A DNA stretch of 64,000 nt from Ascidiimonas aurantiaca (GCF_037646345.1 NZ_JBBEWR010000001.1:434001-498000), one strand, 5' to 3'. Shown: positions 1-9,662, counted from the first letter of the stretch. Notes: a model not told the origin generated them from the sequence alone. Translations and numbers: made by a program.

Positions 1-509
1 TTCTTGGCATATCCTCCCCAGAGCATAAAAACAATATTTTCTTTTTGAGATGACAGCAGTCTTATTACGGCATCGGTAAACTGTTCCCATCCTCTGTTTT
101 GATGACTTCCGGCCTGATGCGCCCTTACGGTAAGCGTAGCGTTTAATAGCAGTACCCCCTGATCGGCCCATCTTTCCAGATTACCGCTTTTGGGGTAAGG
201 TGTCCCCAGGTCCTGTTCTATTTCTTTGAAAATATTGATAAGTGACGGAGGGTGTGGTACACCGGTGTTCACAGAAAAACAAAGTCCGTTGGCCTGGCCG
301 GGGCCGTGGTATGGGTCCTGACCTATAATAACCACTTTTACATCATCAAAGCTGCAATGATCAAAAGCTGCAAAAATCCGATTACCACGGGGATAACAGG
401 TGTGTTGGGTATATTCATTTTTTACAAAATCAACCAGTTGTTTGAAATACGGTAAAGAAAATTCACTTTCCAGGTGTTGCTTCCAGCTGTTATGTATATG
501 TACGTTCAT
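1..509 (-). CDS. ung: Uracil-DNA glycosylase, family 1 (3' end cut by window edge)
   Basis: Removes uracil from DNA as the first step of base-excision repair in the cytoplasm. Reading the minus strand from the ATG at 507-509 gives an open frame of 169 codons running off the window. It carries the family-1 water-activating loop GQDPYHGPGQA near residues 63-73, with catalytic Asp65, and a later LWGGYAK segment typical of the region before the DNA-intercalation loop. About 50 C-terminal residues, including the HPSPLS motif, lie outside the window. The gene is divergent from mutS2 and only 42 bp separate the two starts, so their promoters must overlap. Identification is firm. Confidence 0.95.
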   Translation of the reverse strand, partial: MNVHIHNSWKQHLESEFSLPYFKQLVDFVKNEYTQHTCYPRGNRIFAAFDHCSFDDVKVVIIGQDPYHGPGQANGLCFSVNTGVPHPPSLINIFKEIEQDLGTPYPKSGNLERWADQGVLLLNATLTVRAHQAGSHQNRGWEQFTDAVIRLLSSQKENIVFMLWGGYAK

Positions 510-551
510 ATAAAAGCACTATTTTTGCCAGGCTCAAAAGTAGCATTTCTT

Positions 552-2726
552 ATGGCAATGCACAAAATACATGACAAAACCTTACAAGACCTGGAAATGG
601 CCACTGTTTTACAACAACTGGCTGAACGCTGTCATACCGAAACCGGCTCTGAAATGGCATTGGCAACGGTTCCTTTTACCCATAAAGAAGAAATGCTCAC
701 CGCACTTAAACAAACCTCGGAGTATGTATCGTCTTTTGACAATAATAACCGCATTCCCAATCATTCGTTTGACAGGGTTGATAATGAGGTAAGCCTTCTC
801 AAAATAGAAAACACACAAATAGAGCTCAAAGGGTTTCGAAAAATAGGTGCTATGTCTGCCACAGTGAATACCCACCTTACTTTTTTTAAAAAGTTTAAAG
901 AGTATTATCCAACCCTACATGAAACGGCTGATACTATACTTTTTACAAAAGATATTATTGAGGCAATTGACGGTGTAATCGATCGTTTTGGTGAAGTAAA
1001 AGACGATGCCAGCGATGCGCTGTTACAGATTAGACGGAGTATGCATCAGGTAAAGTTAAAGATCAACGAGAGTTTTGGCAGGGCCTTAAACACTTATGTG
1101 AATGCGGGCTTTCTGGACGATATTCGGGAGAGTGTGGTAGATAACAGAAGAGTTCTTGCGGTAAAGGCCATGTACCGGCGAAAAGTGAAAGGTACCGTGC
1201 TGGGGAGCTCTAAAACCGGGAGTATTGCCTACATAGAACCAGAAGTAACACATACCTCCACCCGGGAGTTGAGCCAGTTAGAATATGATGAAAAAGAAGA
1301 AATAAATCGCATTTTAAAAGAGTTAACCAATTTTTTGCGCCCCTATACTGTCTTGATACAGTCGTATCAGGAGTTTTTAACACTCATTGACGTCGTAGCG
1401 GCTAAAGCAGGATATGCCATAGAGCTAAACGCCTGTTTGCCTGAGATTACAGATGACCAAAATGTGTATCTAAAAGATGCTTATCATCCGTTGTTATATC
1501 TTTCTAATAAAAAAGAAGGGCATACTACCTGGCCCCAAACCATTAATTTACACAAAGAACAGCGTATTATTGTGATCTCCGGGCCAAACGCCGGAGGAAA
1601 AAGCATTACGCTTAAAACGGTGGGGCTCCTTCAATTAATGCTGCAAAGCGGAATGCTGGTGCCTGTGCATCCACGTAGTAAAATGAGTATTTTTGATCGT
1701 ATTCTTACCGATATTGGTGATAACCAATCTATAGAGAACCATTTAAGCACTTACAGTTACCGCTTAAAGAACATGAATTACTTTTTGCGTAAGTGCAATG
1801 CGAAAACCCTTTTCCTTATTGATGAATTTGGTACGGGAAGTGATCCGGAACTGGGCGGGGCACTGGCAGAGACCTTTCTTGAAGAGTTCTATCACAGAGA
1901 GGCTTTTGGTATAATCACGACACATTATGCCAATCTTAAAATACTGGCTAATGAACTGCCGTATGCCGTAAATGCCAATATGATGTTTGATCGTAAAACA
2001 CTGGAACCTGCCTTTAAACTTATACTTGGCGAGGCCGGTAGCTCTTTTACTTTTGAAGTGGCACAAAAAAACGGGATCCCTTACGGGCTCATTAACCGTG
2101 CGAAGAAAAAAATTGAGCGGGGTAAAGTACGCTTTGATGCTACCATTGCCAAACTGCAGAAGGAGCGTACTAAAATGGAAAAAACCTCATCAGCCCTTAA
2201 GGATGAAGAAACAAAGGCCCGGGAAGAGGCCCGGCGCTTAGAGGAGCTTAATACAAGGGTAAAAAGTAAACTGGAGAACTATCAGGAACTTTACGATCAC
2301 AACCAGCGAATGATCTATTTAGGCAATAAGATCAATACTCTGGCCGAGAATTACTTTTACCACAAAAAGAAACGACCTCTCATTTCAGAATTTCTGCGTA
2401 TCGTGGAAACTGAGAATGCCAAGCGCAAAAAGAAAACAACTACCGAGAAAAAGGCAGAGAAGGAGAAAAAGATTCAAGTAGAAAAAGAGGTAGTGAAAGA
2501 GGTAGTAGCGATACGAAAGAAAAAGGAACAGGAGAAGAAAAAAGAAGAAAAGACTAAAAAGGAAGCACCCAAAGTAGCTCTGAAGCCCGGTGACAGGGTA
2601 CGTATGCTCGATGGAAAAGCAATAGGTACCATTGATGTAATTGAGAAAAAGAAAGCAGTAGTAAATTACGGTCTTTTTATTACCAATGTAAGTCTGGATC
2701 AACTGGAACTGGTAGAAAGAAAATAA
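552..2726 (+). CDS. mutS2: MutS2-family DNA-binding ATPase lacking an Smr domain
   Basis: MutS2 proteins bind branched DNA or stalled, collided ribosomes and are not mismatch-repair MutS. From ATG 552 the product is 724 aa. An N-terminal MutS core/clamp region is followed by the ATPase with Walker A GPNAGGKS (near residue 344), Walker B LFLIDEFGTGSDPE and the switch ITTHYANLK. Next come a long charged coiled coil and a Lys/Glu-rich linker. The end is a small beta-barrel-like module beginning LKPGDRVRMLDGKAIG, not the Smr nuclease of Bacillus MutS2; this shortened form is usual in Bacteroidota. The open frame extends upstream to 474 but would overlap ung, and a TATTTTTG -7 box at 520-527 favours ATG 552 or 558. 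Confidence 0.92.
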   Translation: MAMHKIHDKTLQDLEMATVLQQLAERCHTETGSEMALATVPFTHKEEMLTALKQTSEYVSSFDNNNRIPNHSFDRVDNEVSLLKIENTQIELKGFRKIGAMSATVNTHLTFFKKFKEYYPTLHETADTILFTKDIIEAIDGVIDRFGEVKDDASDALLQIRRSMHQVKLKINESFGRALNTYVNAGFLDDIRESVVDNRRVLAVKAMYRRKVKGTVLGSSKTGSIAYIEPEVTHTSTRELSQLEYDEKEEINRILKELTNFLRPYTVLIQSYQEFLTLIDVVAAKAGYAIELNACLPEITDDQNVYLKDAYHPLLYLSNKKEGHTTWPQTINLHKEQRIIVISGPNAGGKSITLKTVGLLQLMLQSGMLVPVHPRSKMSIFDRILTDIGDNQSIENHLSTYSYRLKNMNYFLRKCNAKTLFLIDEFGTGSDPELGGALAETFLEEFYHREAFGIITTHYANLKILANELPYAVNANMMFDRKTLEPAFKLILGEAGSSFTFEVAQKNGIPYGLINRAKKKIERGKVRFDATIAKLQKERTKMEKTSSALKDEETKAREEARRLEELNTRVKSKLENYQELYDHNQRMIYLGNKINTLAENYFYHKKKRPLISEFLRIVETENAKRKKKTTTEKKAEKEKKIQVEKEVVKEVVAIRKKKEQEKKKEEKTKKEAPKVALKPGDRVRMLDGKAIGTIDVIEKKKAVVNYGLFITNVSLDQLELVERK

Positions 2727-2799
2727 TAAATAAACTATTCACCCCTTTAATTGTGTTTTAACGATTAATCTTGATTTATGTCGTATTTTTGTAATTGAT

Positions 2800-3216
2800 A
2801 TGGAACTGGAACCTGGAAAAAAACTTATTCTTTTTGATGGCGTTTGCAACCTTTGCAATGGCGCTGTATTGTTTGTAATAAAACGAGATAAAAAAGATGT
2901 TTTTCGCTTTGCTTCTCTGCAAAGTGATTTGGCCCGTAAGCTTATTAAAGAAAGGGGCATTGATACTGCTACTACAGATTCTATTATTTTAATTGAACCG
3001 GGAGTAGCTTATTACACCCGCTCTACAGCTGCTCTGGAGATAGCAAAAGAGTTTGGGGGTATCTGGAATTTATTGCGCCCGTTTCACTATATCTTTCCAA
3101 CCGGGTTGCGAGATGCCCTGTATGATTTTGTGGCGAGAAACCGCTATCGGTGGTTTGGTAAGAAGGATAGCTGTATGATACCTACTCCTGAATTAAAAGC
3201 GCGTTTTGTGGATTAA
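2800..3216 (+). CDS. DCC-family (DUF393) thiol-disulfide oxidoreductase-like protein
   Basis: A 138-aa protein of the DCC/YuxK family, named for the DxxCxxC motif, seen here as FDGVCNLC near residues 13-20. The family is predicted to be thioredoxin-like, but substrates are not established. A second family hallmark, an aromatic and arginine-rich end with RYRWFGKK, lies near residues 121-128. No signal peptide is evident, so a cytoplasmic location is likely. A TATTTTTG box at 2784-2791 ends 8 bp before the ATG, so the leader would be very short or absent. It is convergent with the symporter gene. Confidence 0.85.
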   Translation: MELEPGKKLILFDGVCNLCNGAVLFVIKRDKKDVFRFASLQSDLARKLIKERGIDTATTDSIILIEPGVAYYTRSTAALEIAKEFGGIWNLLRPFHYIFPTGLRDALYDFVARNRYRWFGKKDSCMIPTPELKARFVD

Positions 3217-3229
3217 GGGTCCCCATATT

Positions 3230-3255
3230 ACAATAAGGCATTTTTTTCTTATTGT
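3230..3255. terminator. Weak hairpin between convergent genes
   Basis: An 8-bp inverted repeat, ACAATAAG at 3230-3237 and CTTATTGT at 3248-3255, encloses a T-rich loop and overlaps the symporter stop codon. It sits between the tail-to-tail ends of the DCC gene and the symporter. The stem is AT-rich and no long U-tract follows, so a termination role is only possible. Confidence 0.25.
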
Positions 3256-4559
3256 TCACCCTTCGGATAATAATCATCCCATTCTTTTACCTTAGGTTCT
3301 CCCAGTTTGTTTACTGATTTAGCAACCATCATCGAAACCGCTGCATCCCCTGTTACATTTACAGTGGTCCGGCACATATCCAAAGGCCTATCTACTGCAA
3401 AAATCAGGGCAAGGCCTGCTTCGGGTATTCCGGCCTGTGCCAGAACAATTACCAGCATTACCATACCGGCTCCGGGAACTGCAGCAGAACCTATAGAAGC
3501 CAGTGTAGCGGTAGCAATAATTCCCAATTGGGTACTAAAACTAAGGTCCATACCAAAAGCCTGTGCGATAAAAACGGCAGCAACTGCCTGGTAAAGGCTG
3601 GTACCATCCATATTAATGGTGGCCCCAATAGGTAAAACAAAACTGGCAACTTCGTCATCAACGCCCAGGTGTTCCTCCACACGTTCCATAGTAACCGGTA
3701 AAGTGGCGGCGCTGGAACTGGTAGAAAAAGCAAGTAATTGTGCGGGAACAATACCATTTAGGAAAAAAAGTGGTTTTTTCTTGGTAAATACCCATACGAG
3801 GGTTGTATAGACCAGCAGCATTAGCAAGAGTCCCAGCAGTACGCAGAGCGCATACCAAAAAAGGGCTATAAAAAGGTCCGTACTAGGCGCTTCGGCCACT
3901 AAAGCTGCCAATAACGCAAAAACGCCATAGGGTGCAGCCAGCATAATAAGGTCTATAAGTTTTAGGATCACCTCGTTAAACCCGTCAAAAAATGCCTTTA
4001 CGGGAGCCGATTTTTGATCTGGAATTAAAATAAGGCCAATACCAAAGAAAATGGCAAATACAATTACCTGTAACATGTTGCCATTATCGGTAGCTGCATT
4101 AAAGATATTACTGGGTACCAGATCTTCCAAAGCTTTGAGCGGACCAGCCTCTTTTTGCTTTTCAGCCTGTGATATCCTTGTGCCGGCATCTCCTCCATAA
4201 CTGGCCATTAACTCATTTCTTGTCTCTTCTAAGATAGACTCTCCGGGTTTTATAACATTAACGATCGTAAGGCCAATAGATACCGCAATAATGGTGGTAG
4301 CAATATACGTGAGTATAGTACGGCCTCCCATTTTAGACAACTTGGATATGTCTCTAAGATCTGATACACCTTTTATAAGTGAGGCCAGAATAAGAGGTAC
4401 TGCAATGAGTTTAAGGGCATTTATAAAAATGGTGCCAAAAGGTTTGATCCAGTCGGTTATGAATTTAGGTCCCCATGAAAACTGAACAAGTGTGAATGCA
4501 AAGACAACCCCTGCAACCATACCCAATAAAATTTGCCAGTGTAATGCTATTTTTTTCAT
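3249..4559 (-). CDS. Dicarboxylate/amino acid:cation symporter (DAACS family)
   Basis: A 436-aa inner-membrane secondary transporter of the GltP/DctA family, which imports C4-dicarboxylates or acidic amino acids with protons or sodium. Visible family marks are the serine-rich re-entrant loop AFSTSSSAATLP (near residues 280-291) and the substrate/cation motif INMDGTSLYQ (near residues 315-324). Several hydrophobic helices surround them. The stretch around residues 115-150 (MASYGGDAG...) is an extended hydrophilic loop. The specific substrate cannot be read from sequence. It lies 34 bp downstream of aroC on the same strand, and a perfect palindrome sits in that gap. Confidence 0.9.
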   Translation of the reverse strand: MKKIALHWQILLGMVAGVVFAFTLVQFSWGPKFITDWIKPFGTIFINALKLIAVPLILASLIKGVSDLRDISKLSKMGGRTILTYIATTIIAVSIGLTIVNVIKPGESILEETRNELMASYGGDAGTRISQAEKQKEAGPLKALEDLVPSNIFNAATDNGNMLQVIVFAIFFGIGLILIPDQKSAPVKAFFDGFNEVILKLIDLIMLAAPYGVFALLAALVAEAPSTDLFIALFWYALCVLLGLLLMLLVYTTLVWVFTKKKPLFFLNGIVPAQLLAFSTSSSAATLPVTMERVEEHLGVDDEVASFVLPIGATINMDGTSLYQAVAAVFIAQAFGMDLSFSTQLGIIATATLASIGSAAVPGAGMVMLVIVLAQAGIPEAGLALIFAVDRPLDMCRTTVNVTGDAAVSMMVAKSVNKLGEPKVKEWDDYYPKGEQ

Positions 4560-4562
4560 GTA

Positions 4563-4576
4563 TTGTTAATTAACAA
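4563..4576. promoter_or_regulatory. 14-bp perfect palindrome just upstream of the symporter start
   Basis: TTGTTAATTAACAA reads identically on both strands. It lies 3 bp upstream of the symporter start codon (4557-4559) and downstream of aroC. Position and symmetry suit a dimeric repressor site or a transcript-end structure, but AT-rich palindromes of this size also occur by chance. Confidence 0.35.
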
Positions 4577-4593
4577 AGCGTTCTAAATGGCTT

Positions 4594-5661
4594 TTATGAA
4601 AGTTTGGTGATTTGATTTAACAAATAATAATCGGCAAGTACCAGTGCGGTCATAGCCTCTACTATAGGCACGGCACGGGGCACTACGCAGGGGTCATGCC
4701 TTCCTTTCCCCTTCATGGTTACTTCTTCTCCTTTTTGGTTTATGGTAGGTTGTGCCTGAATAATGGTTGCAACGGGTTTAAAGGCTACTTTAAAATAAAT
4801 ATCCATACCATTACTTATGCCTCCCTGGATGCCACCGGAATAATTGGTTTGGGTACTGCCATCGGCATGATATCGGTCGTTATGAACACTCCCTCGCATG
4901 GTTGCTCCATAAAATCCGCTACCGTATTCAAAACCTTTTACGGCATTAATAGAGAGCATAGCTTTGCCTAACTCGGCGTGTAATTTATCAAAAACAGGTT
5001 CTCCAAGACCCACAGGTACATTGCGTACTACGCAGGAAACGACCCCACCTATGGTATCCCCTTCTTTACGTACTTTCCTTATAAGTGTTTCCATTTGTGC
5101 TGCGGTAGCCGCATCAGGACAGCGTACGGGGTTGTTTTCAGTACTGTCGAGGTCCAGTTCCTGATATGGAACGGTAAGCGAAAGATCTCCTACGGCAGAG
5201 ACGTAGGCGTTAATACGAATATCTGATAATAACTGTCTTGCAATGGCTCCCGCAACGACCCGTGAAGCGGTTTCTCTTGCAGAACTGCGTCCACCGCCGC
5301 GATAGTCTCTAAAGCCGTATTTTTTATCATATACAAAATCGGCATGGCTGGGGCGGTAACGGTCCTTGATATGAGAGTAGTCTTTAGACCGTTGGTCTTC
5401 ATTGTAAATTACAAAACCAATAGGCGTACCAGTAGTTTTACCTTCAAAGAGGCCACTTAAAAACCGAACGGTATCACTTTCTTTTCTCTGGGTAACAATG
5501 GCAGATTGTCCCGGTTTTCTTCGGTCCAGTTCTTTTTGTATGGCATCCATATCCAGCAACAGCCCCGCAGGACAACCATCTATGATACCACCTATGGCCG
5601 CCCCATGCGATTCTCCAAATGTAGTGAGTTTAAAAAGGTTTCCGAAAGAGTTTCCGGCCAT
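4594..5661 (-). CDS. aroC: Chorismate synthase
   Basis: Converts EPSP to chorismate, the last step of the shikimate pathway, using reduced FMN. The 355-aa product has the normal family length. It shows the signature GESHGAAIGGIIDGCPAG near residues 17-34, the RGGGRSSARET segment, and GRHDPCVVPRA near residues 320-330. All three signature regions are present, so it should be active. The ATG at 5659-5661 gives the standard N terminus MAGNSFGNLFKLTTFGESHG. It is divergent from the phosphoesterase gene across a 186-bp gap. Confidence 0.97.
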   Translation of the reverse strand: MAGNSFGNLFKLTTFGESHGAAIGGIIDGCPAGLLLDMDAIQKELDRRKPGQSAIVTQRKESDTVRFLSGLFEGKTTGTPIGFVIYNEDQRSKDYSHIKDRYRPSHADFVYDKKYGFRDYRGGGRSSARETASRVVAGAIARQLLSDIRINAYVSAVGDLSLTVPYQELDLDSTENNPVRCPDAATAAQMETLIRKVRKEGDTIGGVVSCVVRNVPVGLGEPVFDKLHAELGKAMLSINAVKGFEYGSGFYGATMRGSVHNDRYHADGSTQTNYSGGIQGGISNGMDIYFKVAFKPVATIIQAQPTINQKGEEVTMKGKGRHDPCVVPRAVPIVEAMTALVLADYYLLNQITKLS

Positions 5662-5847
5662 AGTTTGCTCCTTTGCAACAAATGTAATTTTTAAATCAGA
5701 GAAACAAAAATTAAATACGGATAATAATAAGTTAATACACGGCAGGTTTAATGATAATTATTTAACAATATTCTTATATAGAATTAATTGCGTTTTAATG
5801 TTGTAGTAATAAGATACTGTTTCCTTTGCAGGAAATAACTCCTTCAA

Positions 5848-6678
5848 TTGAGAAAACGAAAAGTAGAAACGGTAGTTATATCTGATGTGCATTTGGGAAC
5901 CTATGGTTGCCATGCGGGTGAACTTTTGTCTTATCTTAACAGTATTCAGCCGGAAAAATTAATTATGAACGGTGATATAATAGATATCTGGCAATTTCGA
6001 AAGCGTTATTTTCCTAAAGCTCATTTACAGGTTATCAAAAAGATCATAGATATGTCCACTGCAGGGACGGAGGTTTTTTATATAACCGGAAACCACGATG
6101 AAATGCTCCGCAAATTCAGTGATGTAAGTATGGGTAACATACATATCCTTGATAAACTGGTGCTAAATATGGACGGAAAAAAGGCCTGGATATTTCACGG
6201 CGATGTTTTTGATGCTTCTATTCAGCATACCAAGTGGATTGCCAAACTGGGTGGATGGGGGTATGATTTCCTTATTGTACTTAATCGCATCATTAACTGG
6301 GTGCTCATAAAAATGGGACGGGAAAAGTATTCCTTGTCAAAAAAAATCAAGAATAGTGTAAAAAAAGCAATTAAGTATGTCAATGATTTTGAAAAGGTAG
6401 CTGCAGACCTCGCTATTGAAAATGGATATAAATACGTGGTATGCGGACATATTCACCAACCGCAAATGGTACGAAAAGTAAATAAAAACGGTATATGTCT
6501 GTACCTGAACAGTGGGGATTGGGTAGAAAACCTGACTTCTTTAGAATATCACAATAAGCGCTGGGAACTTTATCACTTTAACGAAGATAAATTGAGTCCG
6601 TTTTACAGCGATGAGGATATTAAAACCATGACCTATAAAGAATTGCTGGCGGCCATCACTATTACCGGCAAAAAATAA
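5848..6678 (+). CDS. LpxH-like metallophosphoesterase (predicted UDP-2,3-diacylglucosamine diphosphatase)
   Basis: A 276-aa calcineurin-fold phosphoesterase. The metal-binding motifs are complete: SDVH (residues 12-15), NGDIID (41-46), GNHDE (81-85), HGD (near 117) and GHIHQP (near 207). Proteins of this Bacteroidota group are usually assigned to lipid A synthesis, cleaving UDP-2,3-diacylglucosamine. The start must be TTG 5848: an in-frame stop TAA lies a few codons upstream (about 5836-5838), and the first ATG downstream falls after the SDVH metal site. Specificity is inferred from family resemblance. It is convergent with the dehydrogenase gene, separated by 3 bp. Confidence 0.88.
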   Translation: MRKRKVETVVISDVHLGTYGCHAGELLSYLNSIQPEKLIMNGDIIDIWQFRKRYFPKAHLQVIKKIIDMSTAGTEVFYITGNHDEMLRKFSDVSMGNIHILDKLVLNMDGKKAWIFHGDVFDASIQHTKWIAKLGGWGYDFLIVLNRIINWVLIKMGREKYSLSKKIKNSVKKAIKYVNDFEKVAADLAIENGYKYVVCGHIHQPQMVRKVNKNGICLYLNSGDWVENLTSLEYHNKRWELYHFNEDKLSPFYSDEDIKTMTYKELLAAITITGKK

Positions 6679-6681
6679 CGT

Positions 6682-9591
6682 TTACTTTAAGGCTTCTTTA
6701 AAAATAGAGATGGGATGATGCGCTTTCTTACCCGTACCGTCAAACACCTGATGTCTGCAACTGGTACCATTGGCCGCGATGATGGTGTTTTCGGCAGCAT
6801 TCTTTACTGCGGGGAATAAAGTTAAAGCTCCCACCTTCATACTCACTTCATAATGTTCCTGTTCATAACCAAAAGACCCGGCCATTCCGCAGCAGCCGGA
6901 AGGTATAATAGTTACCCGATAGTTTTCCGGAATATTGAGCATGGTAAATGTGCATTTCTGATTGGATAGTGCTTTTTGATGGCAATGTCCGTGTATTTTT
7001 ATGGTGCGTTTTTCCTGTGTAAAGGCATGAGATGTAATAGCGCCGTTTTCAATTTCTGATGCCAGGAATTCTTCAATTAAAAAGCTGTTTTTTGAAATAT
7101 ACTGAGCGGTATCGATATCGTTAACCATTCTCACATATTCGTCCCGAAAAGACAAGATAGCAGAAGGTTCCAGACCCAGAAACACTTTGCCGGGAATCAT
7201 TACTTTTTTAAGGGCTTTGATATTGGTATTGGCAAGTAAGTGTGCTTCTTTTAAAAAACCCTTCGATAAAAAGGTACGTCCGCTTTCTCCATAAAACAGA
7301 GATACTTTATAACCTAACCTGCACAACACCTCTATAGCATCTACCCCAATTTGTGTATCCATATACCGGGTAAATTCATCAATAAAAAGAATGACTTCTT
7401 TTTTAGAAGAGGATGTATTTTTATACTGGTTTAGAACCTGGTCAAAGTTAACCTTATGAACTTCAGGCAAACTGCGTTGCGGATGTACCCCCAGTGTTTT
7501 TTTAATAATTGCAGAGAGAAAGGGAGTTTTGTACACGCGGTTGGTCAATGCGGGTACTTTTGCCGCCAGGGCGTTCAATTTGGTGTTATGGGCAAAAACA
7601 CGATCTCTAAAACGTGTGCCGTTTGCCTGCTGGTACTGGTATAAGAACTCTGCTTTAAGTGTAGCGATATCTACGTTGCTTGGACATTCACTGCTACAGG
7701 CTTTGCAGCTAAGGCAAAGGTCAAAAACTTCTTTTAGTTCTTTATGGTCAAACTTATTGGGTTTTTGTGATTGGGTCAAGAACTCACGAAGAGCATTCGC
7801 TCTGGCTCTGGTGGTGTCTTTTTCGTTCTTGGTAGCATGATAACTGGGGCACATAGCTCCTTTAGAGAGGTGGGTTTTACGACAATCGCCGCTTCCGTTG
7901 CACTTCTCGGCAGCCCTTAAGATGCCCTCCGAATCAGAAAAATCAAAAAAAGTAGTGATCTCAGGCTCTTTTCTTTCCGTTTTGTACCTCAGATCTTTGT
8001 CCATAGGATACGCATCTACTATTTTTCCGGGGTTGAAAATTCCCTTGGGGTCAAAACATTGTTTTATGGCTTTGAGAATATGGTAGTTTTCCTTTCCAAC
8101 CATAAATTCTATAAACTCCCCTCTTACAACCCCGTCTCCATGTTCTCCGCTTAAAGAGCCTTTATATTTTTTTACCAGGCGGGCTACATCTTCTGTTATT
8201 TTTCTAAAAAGTTTTACATCTTTTTCTTTTTTAAGGTCTAAAATAGGCCGTAAATGCAATTCTCCGGCTCCGGCATGAGCATAGTACACTGCTTTTTGTC
8301 CGTAGGTGGTCATAAGTGCCGTAAACTCTTCAATGTAGGGAGCCAGATCGTCCAGAGCCACTGCCGTATCTTCTATACAGGCTACAGCCTTTTTATCACC
8401 CACCATATTCCCTAACAACCCCAGGCCTGCTTTTCGAAGCTCAAGTGCTTTACCTATATCTTCCCGGTACAGAGAAGGCATGGCATAACACAATTGTGAA
8501 GCTTCCAGTGTTTTTAGCAAAGCCTGCCTGCGATGCTCTAAAATCTCTTCATCTTTATCATGAAGTTCAAGCATAAGTACCCCTTGCGGATCACCTTCTA
8601 TAAAAAAACGATTGGGTTGTTGTGATTTATTATTTTTGGTACAGTCCAGAATTACTTTATCCATCAACTCACAGGTAGCCAGGTCGTGTTGCATACTTGG
8701 CACAACTGCTTTACAGGCCTTCTCAATACTTTCAAAGTGCGCTGCGATCATAACTTTATAAGGAGGTGGCAATATATCCAATTGCAATTTGATACGAGTA
8801 GTAAAGGCCAGGGTGCCTTCACTACCGCTAAGGAGTTTGCACATATTAAAAGGAACCCCGCCTGCCGTAAAGGGATCCATTTTTATGAGCTCGTCTATGG
8901 CATATCCTGTATTTCGGCGATGGATCTCCGGTTTGGGATATTCTTCTAAAATACCTGCTTGTACTTTTGCCGGTGACAGAAGCGATACTATATTTCTGTA
9001 GATAGTACCCTCCAGTGTTTCCAATTGAGTTTTGCCATTGAATTCTTCAGAAGTAAGTTCTTTAAAAGTCACTTCTGAGCCATCGCTGAGCAATACATCC
9101 ATTTCCAGTACTTTATCGCGGGTCACACCATATTGAATGGAGGTAGTTCCACTGGAGTTGTTGCCCGTCATCCCTCCTATCATACAACGGTTAGAAGTAG
9201 AAGTATTAGGGCCAAAAAAAAGACCATGGGGTTCCAGGTAAAGATTGAGTTCATCACGAATAACTCCGGGTTCTACAGTTACTGTTTTTTCCCGGGTATC
9301 TACCTCAAGTATTTTGGTAAAATATCTTGATACATCTACCACTATCCCCTCTCCTACACATTGGCCTGCAAGCGATGTACCGGCAGTTCGCGGTATAATA
9401 CCCAAACTGTGTTTGTTTGCAAAATGAATAATTTTTATAAGGTCGCTTTTATTCCTGGGAAAACATACCGCCTGCGGTGTTTTTCTATACACAGAGGCGT
9501 CTGTTGCATACAGTGCTTTGTGTAATGTATCAGTAAAAAGATCCCCTTTCAGTTCTCTCTCAAGAGAATCGAATAAAAATTTTGAAGACAT
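6682..9591 (-). CDS. FAD-linked oxidase fused to Fe-S and CCG domains (YdiJ / D-2-hydroxyacid dehydrogenase type)
   Basis: A 969-aa flavoprotein with three parts. The N-terminal PCMH FAD domain carries TAGTSLAGQ and GGMTGNNSSGT, and an FAD-oxidase C-terminal domain follows. A ferredoxin-like pair of clusters lies near residues 560-640 (GDCRKTH...MCPSY and CLSCKACSSECPS). The C-terminal CCG region has GHCHQKA near 868 and SGCCGMAGSFGYE near 898. This order matches E. coli YdiJ and related D-lactate/D-2-hydroxyglutarate dehydrogenases, which oxidise 2-hydroxyacids and pass electrons to a carrier. The precise substrate is not determinable here. The gene is divergent from a small outer-membrane protein gene. 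Confidence 0.88.
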   Translation of the reverse strand: MSSKFLFDSLERELKGDLFTDTLHKALYATDASVYRKTPQAVCFPRNKSDLIKIIHFANKHSLGIIPRTAGTSLAGQCVGEGIVVDVSRYFTKILEVDTREKTVTVEPGVIRDELNLYLEPHGLFFGPNTSTSNRCMIGGMTGNNSSGTTSIQYGVTRDKVLEMDVLLSDGSEVTFKELTSEEFNGKTQLETLEGTIYRNIVSLLSPAKVQAGILEEYPKPEIHRRNTGYAIDELIKMDPFTAGGVPFNMCKLLSGSEGTLAFTTRIKLQLDILPPPYKVMIAAHFESIEKACKAVVPSMQHDLATCELMDKVILDCTKNNKSQQPNRFFIEGDPQGVLMLELHDKDEEILEHRRQALLKTLEASQLCYAMPSLYREDIGKALELRKAGLGLLGNMVGDKKAVACIEDTAVALDDLAPYIEEFTALMTTYGQKAVYYAHAGAGELHLRPILDLKKEKDVKLFRKITEDVARLVKKYKGSLSGEHGDGVVRGEFIEFMVGKENYHILKAIKQCFDPKGIFNPGKIVDAYPMDKDLRYKTERKEPEITTFFDFSDSEGILRAAEKCNGSGDCRKTHLSKGAMCPSYHATKNEKDTTRARANALREFLTQSQKPNKFDHKELKEVFDLCLSCKACSSECPSNVDIATLKAEFLYQYQQANGTRFRDRVFAHNTKLNALAAKVPALTNRVYKTPFLSAIIKKTLGVHPQRSLPEVHKVNFDQVLNQYKNTSSSKKEVILFIDEFTRYMDTQIGVDAIEVLCRLGYKVSLFYGESGRTFLSKGFLKEAHLLANTNIKALKKVMIPGKVFLGLEPSAILSFRDEYVRMVNDIDTAQYISKNSFLIEEFLASEIENGAITSHAFTQEKRTIKIHGHCHQKALSNQKCTFTMLNIPENYRVTIIPSGCCGMAGSFGYEQEHYEVSMKVGALTLFPAVKNAAENTIIAANGTSCRHQVFDGTGKKAHHPISIFKEALK

Positions 9592-9626
9592 TTTGGACTT
9601 TTTTGTAAAAATAGCAATTATATTTG
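9591..9626 (+). promoter_or_regulatory. Candidate promoter for the barrel gene at 9663
   Basis: A TATATTTG -7 box at 9619-9626 matches the Bacteroidota consensus TAnnTTTG. TTTTG at 9591-9595 gives a 23-bp spacer, at the upper limit of what is accepted. The -7 element is convincing; the -33 element is doubtful and overlaps the first codon of the divergent gene. Confidence 0.4.
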
Positions 9627-9662
9627 CTGATGAACGTTATTACATAATAAACAATCGATTTT

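Noticed and set aside
252..455. 67-codon plus-strand frame
   Set aside because: It lies entirely inside the antisense strand of ung, which has the intact GQDPYH motif; the frame has no domain signal.
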